Below, piece after piece: positions 56,557 to 64,000 of a stretch of DNA of 64,000 bases. The notes under the pieces were generated by a model. It was not told the origin of the DNA and made no database searches. It saw nothing but the letters and a program-made list of their open reading frames with translations. How positions within the stretch are numbered: position 1 is the first letter of the stretch; each line of letters begins with the position of its first letter. This DNA is from Piromyces finnis (taxonomy: Eukaryota > Neocallimastigomycota > Neocallimastigomycetes > Neocallimastigales > Neocallimastigaceae), in assembly GCA_002104945.1 (NCBI GenBank), contig MCFH01000063.1:62001-126000 (forward strand), written 5' to 3'. A program made the position numbers and the translations under genes.

Positions 56557-56964
56557 AACAAAATAAGCCTTTTATTATTATTAAATATTTATCTTTATTA
56601 AAATATATTATAATTAGTATTTTTACATTTATTTATTATTAATAATACATATTTAAAATAACTATATTTCCTATATAAATATACTACTTATTCACTATTA
56701 ATATTACTAAACTACTACTAAATTTCTCATTTTATTATATCTTATTATCTTTGGAACTTAATTACAAAATCAAGAACATCATTTTAATTATTTAATTATT
56801 AATTATATTTATATTAGTACATATTAAATATTTTTTTTTAATTAATTTCATATTAATTAATTTCATTATTAATTAAAGTTATTATTAATTTATTATTATC
56901 TTAACCCTTATATGAATTAACCTGGAATTTCTACCAAAAGTAGTATTTTCTGTTCGTCACGTAT
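56378..56964 (-). pseudogene. Decayed interior of element C
   Basis: Mostly non-coding AT-rich DNA with an ATT run near 56526. At its right edge (about 56925-56957) the minus strand reads ERTENTTFG, which continues the RT reading of C (GYHQIPMN) across the two nested LTRs. The rest is too decayed to align by eye. Confidence 0.4.
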
Positions 56965-56969
56965 CACGA

Positions 56970-57910
56970 TGTAAGAAATATTAATTATTCATAATTGAAT
57001 AATTATTATTTCTTATTATTTAATACAAATTTATTTAAATTATTATTTTCTATACATTCAACTATTACTAATAATTTATTAAATTATTTAATATTTCATT
57101 CATTTAGTTAATACTTATGATTTACTTAAAATATTAATTTTTTATACACTTATATAAAATATAAAATTTATTTACTTGCTATATTCTTATATATTTAATT
57201 AACTTTATAAATTTATTTAATTATTAATTTTTATGTACATTTAATTAATATAAATAATTTACTTACTTATTATTTATCTTATACATTTAATTTTGACTAA
57301 CTATATTCATTACACTTATTGTTTTAAATTATGTATTAATTATATTTTATGTATTGTATTAAGCACGGATAAAATAGGAATCGGAATTTTAAGGTTTTCC
57401 CGATTTCGCTTTAAAGAAGCATTCGGTTTTACTTAAAATTACACGAAGATCAATATGACTAGAATATTGATCGAAAATCATGTTTAGGTTTTTCTTCTAG
57501 TCTTTTCCTAAACATTTTATTTGTTAAGATTAGAACCCGTTTATTTAACCTTATTTTTTAATAAAATTATAAATAAAACACTCTTGAAATTCCTTAGAAA
57601 TTCAAGAGTTATTATTATAAAGGAATACGTTATAATAAATAACATAAATACATTTTTCTTTTTAATTAAATAAAATATCCTTCTAATAAATCAGTAATTT
57701 AAATAAAAAAACTTACGACCCATTTGACTCTTTGTGTTTGGTTGTTTATTATAAATCTTTATAATAAACTCGATAAGTTTTATTTTTACTTTCTATTTTC
57801 TATTCTAATTTGTTCAATACTTCTTATTTCCGCATAATAATACTACAATATTGTTCGTTAATATTATTGTAGATAGTAATTTCTGTAAACAATAATAAGA
57901 AATTACTACA
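56970..57910. repeat. Solo LTR F2, 941 bp, with target duplication CACGA
   Basis: TGTAAGAAATATT to AATTACTACA, flanked by CACGA at 56965-56969 and 57911-57915. A perfect 5-bp duplication proves the ends. It sits at the very start of a B-type LTR. Confidence 0.85.
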
Positions 57911-58351
57911 CACGAATACTAGAAATAACTAAATTGTCTTAGTGGTTAGTAGCTAAGACTTTGAGTCTGAATGACACTAGTTCGAGATCTCATAGATACT
58001 ATTTTAAAAAAAAAATTATAATTTTATTTTATTTTATTTTATTTTTAAATTTTATTTTATATGAAGATTATTGATTGGTTAAGAATTTTAAGTTGAAAAA
58101 ATTTTATAAATTAATTTAAAAAATTTTTAGTATAAATACGAGTGAATTTTCCCAAATATTTTAAAGAATCGAGATTTTATTAATAAATAATTATATTATT
58201 AAACACTAACTTATTAAGTTAAATTCTATGTGTTTTTAATGATATTTTTATAAATTAATAATTTACAGAATATTTTAAAGTGTTAATATTACTAAGTTAT
58301 TTAGTAAATATTATAATTTGTTTTTTATTGTTAAAGACACATTTCTTTACA
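57911..58351 (+). repeat. Solo LTR of family B inserted in element C
   Basis: Same orientation and sequence as 59496-59935, ending TTTCTTTACA at 58351, with extra A in two A/T runs. Its first bases are separated or altered by F2. It interrupts the RT frame of C right after IPMN. Confidence 0.85.
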
Positions 58352-59385
58352 TTCATAGGTATTTGATGATACCCTGAAAATAGATCTAATGCAGAGAATA
58401 TTTTCGCACCTTTTACTGAAGAGACAAGTTCATCTATAAATGGGAGTGCATAGGAATCTTTTATGGTAATGTTGTTTAGTTTCCTGTAATCTATGCACAT
58501 TCTCCATTTTCCATTCTTTTTCTTAACTAGTAGAACTGGAAATGACCATGGCGAGTGCGATGGCTCAATCAATCCTTTGTCTAATAAAGATATTATTTCC
58601 TTTTTTAATATATCTGAATGATCTTTCGAAAGTTTGTATGGCTTTAATTTTATAGGTTTGTTCGAAGTGGTGGTAATAGTATGTGGTTCCAATTTTGCGG
58701 TTGTTAATTGTGATAATGAAGTAGCCATACACTTTTGATTGTTTATGATAAGTTCTTTGAATTCTTTCCGTACTGGGTTAGGTACACTTTCAATTATTTC
58801 TTCTATGGTTTGTTGAAATTCTTTTTCTTCTTCTTTCGTTACTATAACCGAGTTTAATAGTGGTGTATTTTGTCTATTATTTATTATATTTGTTATCTTT
58901 ATTAAACCTTCTTCGCTCTTTTTATAGATTGCATCATCATCAGGGTCTATTAATAATCTATATTTCTTTTGAATTGTTCTTCCAATGATTATTTCATAAA
59001 AGGTATTATAATAATCAATAATATAAAAATTCTCTTTAATATTTAAATTATTATCTATACTTATTTTTAATGGTATATATTTATTCGTAAAGATTATAGT
59101 TCCATCCGCTAGTTTTATTGTTAATTCTTCTTCTGTACTACAGATGTTTATATTTTTAATTTTACTTAATCCTTCTTTTGTAATAATGTTTACATTAGCA
59201 CCAGTGTCAAATAATATTTTAAATGGTACGTTATTGATTTCCCCTATAATTATTGGAATATTAGTGTTGGTGATATTGCAAATAATTCTTTCTACTCTTG
59301 GTTTTAGTCCTATTTCTAATTCTTTTCTAATTGCTGGGCTGGCTGCTAATAATTGTGATAAACTTATTTTTGGAAATAGGTTATC
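58352..59385 (-). pseudogene. Element C: protease and start of reverse transcriptase
   Basis: Open minus-strand frame of about 345 codons without an ATG upstream of 58728. It reads a retroviral-type aspartic protease ([24 protein letters not shown]) and then RT fingers: [66 protein letters not shown]. The [14 protein letters not shown] wording separates it from A, B and D ([12 protein letters not shown]), so C belongs to another Ty3/gypsy lineage. Gag, YxDD, RNase H and integrase are gone. It is broken at 58352 by a B LTR and bounded at 59386 by a D-type LTR. Confidence 0.85.
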
Positions 59386-59495
59386 TGTAATGGCGACACA
59401 GAAAGAATAGATTAGGATATCTATTCTATTACAATAACACTAAATTTAAAATAAAAATAAAAAATTGTTTTATTAAAAATATCTTTTATTATAAT
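59386..59495 (-). repeat. Outer fragment of a D-family LTR
   Basis: TGTAATGGCGACACAGAAAG continues like the D LTR start (GAATAGATTAGGATATC) and is cut at ATAAT by B'. The rest of it should lie beyond B', outside the window. Confidence 0.8.
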
Positions 59496-59935
59496 TGTAA
59501 CGAATACTAGAAATAACTAAATTGTCTTAGTGGTTAGTAGCTAAGACTTTGAGTCTGAATGACACTAGTTCGAGACCTCATAGATACTATTTTAAAAAAA
59601 TTATAATTTTATTTTATTTTATTTTATTTTTAAATTTTATTTTATATGAAGATTATTGATTGGTTAAGAATTTTAAGTTGAAAAAATTTTATAAATTAAT
59701 TTAAAAAAATTTTTAGTATAAATACGAGTGAATTTTCCCAAATATTTTAAAGAATCGAGATTTTATTAATAAATAATTATATTATTAAACACTAACTTAT
59801 TAAGTTAAATTCTATGTGTTTTTAATGATATTTTTATAAATTAATAATTTACAGAATATTTTAAAGTGTTAATATTACTAAGTTATTTAGTAAATATTAT
59901 AATTTGTTTTATTGTTAAAGACACATTTCTTTACA
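59496..59935 (+). repeat. 5' LTR of element B'
   Basis: 440 bp, TGTAACGAATAC to TTTCTTTACA. TATAAATA is at 59717-59724, followed by GAGATTTTAT at 59757-59766, the probable start of R. Confidence 0.93.
59523..59593 (+). promoter_or_regulatory. tRNA-like Pol III promoter module in the B LTR
   Basis: A box-like TGTCTTAGTGG (59523-59533), a D-arm-like hairpin TCTTA..TAAGA, B box-like AGTTCGAGACC (59567-59577) 34 nt further on, and TTTT at 59590. There is no acceptor-stem pairing, so it is not a tRNA gene. The same module is in every B LTR of the window. Confidence 0.55.
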
Positions 59936-59945
59936 ATAAAATCTC
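59936..59945 (+). other. Self-complementary primer site of element B'
   Basis: ATAAAATCTC directly after the LTR is the reverse complement of GAGATTTTAT at 59757-59766. Confidence 0.75.
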
Positions 59946-60826
59946 CTTATAATATAAAAGCTTAATACCTTAGTGTTTAAGAAATTGTTATAGATAAAAC
60001 TTTTAAGTTTTATTGTTGAAGCTTTTCTTTAAAGAAATATTTTTACTTAAAGTAGTAGAATTAGTACGCTTTAGAAGCGGTATATAATTCAAACTATAAA
60101 AAGTAAAAGATTAACGGGATCGAGTTTAACCTGTACAATAATTGGGTTGGCAGGCTCTGAGCTATTCTACTTTGAATAAGGAAGTAGGAGAATCCGAGGT
60201 ACACCACGTACAAGACGCTGTAATAAGCAAGCTGGCGTGAGATTTATAGTTGTATACTATCTTTTGCTGTTTGATTATAGACCGGAAAATAGCCGGAAAT
60301 GCCTTACTTTAATAAAATAATATTTCTTAATTAATACATTTTAAAATTAAGTTTTCTAATAAAACAATTTCTAATTTTTAATTATAATTATTAATTGTTA
60401 AGACAATTTATTAAAATTGTAATAATATAAAATAATATTCTTTATAACTCCTTTAGCGTGAGAAGTTAAACTCTTATACATAATACTTCTACGTTCGGAT
60501 AAGGTTGATATAGGGAAAGAAAACCTGTAATAATTTTTATTGCTAACAATAAGTTAGACACTAAAAAAAATTTTTACACCGTTCCTTTCTTTTATTAATT
60601 TAATTAATATTAACAATCGACTTTATACGTGTTATCGTGAAGAGCTACGAAGGACTTATTATAAAGAATAAAACAGGTTATATATTTGATGGTTTAACAC
60701 TATATAATCTGGTTTGTATTATTATTTAATAAAAAGATTTACTCAATTAATAAATATAATTAAATACTTTATTCTATTATTTTTACAAATTTATTAAAGC
60801 TTATTAAAGAAAACATCATAAGTACT

Positions 60827-63800
60827 ATGGAAGAGAACGAAAACAACCACATGGATAATAATAATATTTTCGAAAACGCAACTCTTAAGGATGGTTTTGC
60901 AGGGGATCGCAGATATCTGAAGGGTTTCTTAGCTAAGGTGGAGCTAGTGTTTATGCTATATCCTGAACGGTATCAAGACGACGCAACCAAAATTCTCTAT
61001 ATAATATCAAGACTTTATGGGGACGCTATGAATTGGGCTGCTACTCTTATAAACAACCATGATCCGTGTCTTAATAACTACCAAGCTTTTGTTGACAGAT
61101 TTAAGGCTTTTTATGGTTATAACGATGCTACCTATGTTGCAAATCAAATGCTTAGAACCTTAAAACAACGCCGATTAGGAGGAATTAGAGGCTATATCTT
61201 GGAATTTAACCGCTATGCTGATGAATCAAACTGGAATGAACAAGCCAAAATGGATGCATTTATAGCTGGCCTTAATCAACAAGTTGCAGTTCGTATTTTG
61301 GAAATGTTTCCGGGTCCTAGGGATCTTCTTTCATTACAGACTATTGCTTCAAGAATCGATTCAAGATTATCTACACACCATACCTTTTTCCCTTCTGGTT
61401 CAAACAATGACCAAAACCGAAAGAAAAGATCTTTTCATCACTCTTCAAAAATAACAAAGTCCATTACAAACAGGAATAACCATGGCCCTATCTCAAACGA
61501 AGAAAAGGAAAGAAGAAAGAAAGAAAATCTTTGTGTGTATTGTGGTGCTTCAAGTCATAAGATTAATAATTGTCCAAAAAGAAAGAATAAAGATCGTGAA
61601 AATCCTTCACTAATATCTATTCCCACACTTATATCCGCTCCTAAAGAAGAAAACAAAACTCATAATAAAATGACAACTAAATTTAAACTTTCTTATGAAC
61701 TAAATACGGATATTCTTATTGACTCAGGATCCAAACTTAATTTAATTGATGTAGATTACTGTAACGATAATAACATTCCTTATCATGATGATGGTAACCT
61801 CCCAAATATCGTTGGTATCGGTGGTCGACAATCTCTTTTTGGAATTACATCTCCTTTGAATCTTCGCTACAAAGATCATCTCTGTCGAACACAATTCTAT
61901 GTAACTGATCTACCTTATTATCCTTGTATTCTTGGAATAGACTGGCTTAAAGAACACAATCCTTCTATTGATTTCACAAAGAACAAAATTTCATTTGTAT
62001 CCGATTACTGTTATAATCGTTGTATAACACTCTCCAATAATGTCCCTGAATTTCCTGAAGAAAGATCTGCTTTTCCTGCAATGGAAGATCCTTCTTACGA
62101 ACCTCCGCATGATTCATTCGCTTACCCTATATTTGTCGATAAACAAAACATCCAATCTCAAAACGAAACTAATCGTACTTGTACTATTCTCTGTTCGGGT
62201 TCTTCTAAAAATATTAACAATTCTGTTTCTAAGAAGTCTTCTGTTAACTTTTCTACTTCGTCTCTCTCAAATCAAGAACAAACTTCTGTTTTGACTTCTT
62301 TTTCTGATTCTAATATTCAATCCAATTCTATTCTCAAATCCGATTCAAACTCTAAATCAGAACCCAATTCTTCTATTATACTTCCGGATGTTCTCTCTGA
62401 CTTTGCTGATGTCTTCAATGAATCTAATGCTGAAAAACTTCCTCCACACCGTCCATACGATTGTGAAATAAAACTCAAAGAAAATTCAAAACTGTTTTAT
62501 GGACCGATTTATCCTCTAACAGAAACCGAATCAATTGCTTTAGAAGAATATATAAAAGAAAATCTCAAGAAAGGATTTATTAGAAAATCAAAATCGCCTG
62601 CGGGAGCTCCTATTCTGTTTGTACCTAAGAAAAACGGTCAACTTCGTATGTGTGTTGACTATCGCCAATTAAACTCCATAACTATTCGTGATTCTTATCC
62701 CCTTCCTCTTATACAAGATATGCTTGAACATCTTGGAAAAGGGAAGATTTTCTCAAAATTGGATCTTCGTTCTGCCTATAACTTGGTCAGGATTAAAAGT
62801 GGTGATGAATATAAAACCGCTTTTACTTGCAAGTTAGGTCATTTTGAATACTGTGTGATGCCTTTTGGGTTGAAAAATGCACCTGCTGTTTTTCAACATT
62901 TCATTAATGATGTTCTTGAAGACGTTCTTGGTAAATTCGCTTTCTCTTGCATAGATGATATTATTATTTTTTCCTCTGATTATAAATCTCATATATCTCA
63001 TGTCAAAACTGTTTTGAAACTCCTGAGGGATGCTGGGCTCTATGCTAAATTGGAAAAATGCGAGTTCTTTGTTTCTTTTATTGATTTCCTTGGTCATAGG
63101 ATTTCTACTGATGGTATTCACATGGACCCAAATAAAGTTTCTTCTATTTTAAACTGGCCTACTCCATCTAATGTTAAAGAGGTTCAATCTTTTCTTGGTC
63201 TTGCGAACTACTACCGTCGATTTATTCCAAATTTTGCAAAGATCGCTCATCCTTTGCATAAACTTTTGAAGAAAAATGTTAAATTTGTATGGTCTAAAGA
63301 AGCTCAAGATGCTTTCGATTCACTCAAGTCCTTATTTGTTTCTGCTCCTGTTCTTATATTTCCTAATCGTGAACTTCCATTCATAGTCGAAACTGATTCA
63401 AGTAACTTTGCCATTGGTGCTATTCTCTCGCAAGTCTCTCCAATTGATAATATGACCCATCCAGTTGCTTTCTTTTCTCGCTCTCTTACTGGTCCTGAAC
63501 GTAATTATCCAATATATGATAAAGAGCTCTTAGCTATCGTTGCTGCTCTTGAAACATGGCGTCATCTACTTAAAGGCTCTTCTTCTACTTTTAAGATTTA
63601 CTCGGATCATCGAAATTTACTCTATCAAAAGAAACCTGAAAAAATGTCTCAACGTCTTGTTCGCTGGGCTTTGTTTCTCTCTGAATTTAACTTTGTTATT
63701 ATTTATCGTTCTGGTTCTTCTAACGGTAAGCCTGATGCTCTATCTCGTCGTCCTGATTATGCTATCAATTCGAATTCCTCTTCTGATGTTCCTTTTAATG

Positions 63801-64000
63801 TTCTTCGCCCTGAAAACTTTTGTGCCATTGTGACTTCTGTTTCGTCCATTAGTGATTCTTTTCTTTCCGAATATATAAATGATGACTTTTACAATAAAAT
63901 CTGTGAATATCTTGATTGTAGGAAACCTCCAATACCTCACCCTCAAATTGACAAATTTTCCTTAAGCAATAGTTTTCTCCTTTTTACTGACAGAATCTAT
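60827..64000 (+). CDS. Gag-Pol of element B', partial, with altered RT active site
   Basis: ATG at 60827; 1058 codons are open to the window edge, covering gag, CCHC knuckle, protease, RT, RNase H and the beginning of the integrase region. It is nearly identical to B, with scattered single changes (for example Leu to Ile in the knuckle near 61560, Ile to Asn near 63880). One change hits the RT catalytic box: residue 708, the Tyr of YIDD in B, is Cys (TGC at 62948-62950). The two Asp are kept. This should impair reverse transcription, so B' is probably dead or depends on other copies. Confidence 0.92.
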   Translation, partial: MEENENNHMDNNNIFENATLKDGFAGDRRYLKGFLAKVELVFMLYPERYQDDATKILYIISRLYGDAMNWAATLINNHDPCLNNYQAFVDRFKAFYGYNDATYVANQMLRTLKQRRLGGIRGYILEFNRYADESNWNEQAKMDAFIAGLNQQVAVRILEMFPGPRDLLSLQTIASRIDSRLSTHHTFFPSGSNNDQNRKKRSFHHSSKITKSITNRNNHGPISNEEKERRKKENLCVYCGASSHKINNCPKRKNKDRENPSLISIPTLISAPKEENKTHNKMTTKFKLSYELNTDILIDSGSKLNLIDVDYCNDNNIPYHDDGNLPNIVGIGGRQSLFGITSPLNLRYKDHLCRTQFYVTDLPYYPCILGIDWLKEHNPSIDFTKNKISFVSDYCYNRCITLSNNVPEFPEERSAFPAMEDPSYEPPHDSFAYPIFVDKQNIQSQNETNRTCTILCSGSSKNINNSVSKKSSVNFSTSSLSNQEQTSVLTSFSDSNIQSNSILKSDSNSKSEPNSSIILPDVLSDFADVFNESNAEKLPPHRPYDCEIKLKENSKLFYGPIYPLTETESIALEEYIKENLKKGFIRKSKSPAGAPILFVPKKNGQLRMCVDYRQLNSITIRDSYPLPLIQDMLEHLGKGKIFSKLDLRSAYNLVRIKSGDEYKTAFTCKLGHFEYCVMPFGLKNAPAVFQHFINDVLEDVLGKFAFSCIDDIIIFSSDYKSHISHVKTVLKLLRDAGLYAKLEKCEFFVSFIDFLGHRISTDGIHMDPNKVSSILNWPTPSNVKEVQSFLGLANYYRRFIPNFAKIAHPLHKLLKKNVKFVWSKEAQDAFDSLKSLFVSAPVLIFPNRELPFIVETDSSNFAIGAILSQVSPIDNMTHPVAFFSRSLTGPERNYPIYDKELLAIVAALETWRHLLKGSSSTFKIYSDHRNLLYQKKPEKMSQRLVRWALFLSEFNFVIIYRSGSSNGKPDALSRRPDYAINSNSSSDVPFNVLRPENFCAIVTSVSSISDSFLSEYINDDFYNKICEYLDCRKPPIPHPQIDKFSLSNSFLLFTDRIY

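Larger units (their letters stand above)
59496..64000 (+). mobile_element. Element B': second copy of B, cut by the window end
   Basis: LTR 59496-59935, primer site, leader and gag-pol are nearly identical to B but on the opposite strand. The element is inserted in a D-type LTR. The 3' LTR lies outside the window, so the target duplication (expected ATAAT) cannot be checked. Confidence 0.93.

Noticed and set aside
59523-59593. A tRNA gene
   Set aside because: A- and B-box-like blocks are present but the acceptor and T stems do not pair, and the module is repeated in every B LTR.

Overview
The window looks like nuclear DNA of an anaerobic gut fungus (Neocallimastigomycota). The reasons are extreme A+T content with long poly-A/T and ATT tracts between genes, short AT-rich GT-AG introns, secreted proteins with Thr-rich linkers, fungal (CBM10-like) dockerins on a CotH protein, and a secreted pectate lyase. 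The assignment is inferred from content; no ribosomal or marker gene is present.

Left part (1-30.4 kb), host genes spaced by 1-4 kb of AT-rich DNA: the 3' end of an unknown gene (1-359, +); an eight-exon gene for an ankyrin-DysF-FYVE-RING protein (1120-4661, -); a seven-helix-type membrane protein split by a one-base frameshift (8545-10046, +); a secreted, probably GPI-anchored protein with four Cys/Trp modules (12094-13047, +); a broken secreted-protein gene (13469-14384, -); a complete family B DNA polymerase of viral rather than nuclear-replicase type (15163-18558, -); a CotH-double-dockerin protein (22903-25261, +, one intron); and a PL1 pectate lyase with a six-Cys tail (26407-28065, -). 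The dockerin, CotH and pectate lyase genes fit plant-cell-wall degradation at the cell surface or in the fungal cellulosome.

Right part (30.4-64 kb), a nest of LTR retrotransposons: G (+, gag and start of pol, cut off); A (-, gag and pol in different frames, 1.13-kb LTR); E (-, strongly eroded relic); B (-, intact, 444/439-bp LTRs, 5-bp target duplication CTTAT, chromodomain); D (-, intact ORF, about 610-bp LTRs); F1 and F2 LTRs; C (-, protease and start of RT); a solo B LTR; a D-type LTR fragment; and B' (+, second B copy running off the window end). Junctions give an insertion order: B inside E; F2 inside the solo B LTR, itself inside C; B' inside a D-type LTR that adjoins C.

The most informative signals are RNA-level. 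Elements A and G each carry a textbook -1 frameshift signal (A AAA AAC and T TTA AAT) followed after 7-8 nt by a perfect 7-bp hairpin exactly at the gag/pol junction. Families A, B and D have no tRNA-type primer site; instead the 10-11 nt just inside the 5' LTR are the exact reverse complement of a site in the LTR about 30-40 nt downstream of a TATA box, as expected for Tf1-like self-priming. A and B share a hairpin beside the polypurine tract, and the B LTR carries a tRNA-like A box/B box module ending in TTTT. No tRNA, rRNA or CRISPR array was found.
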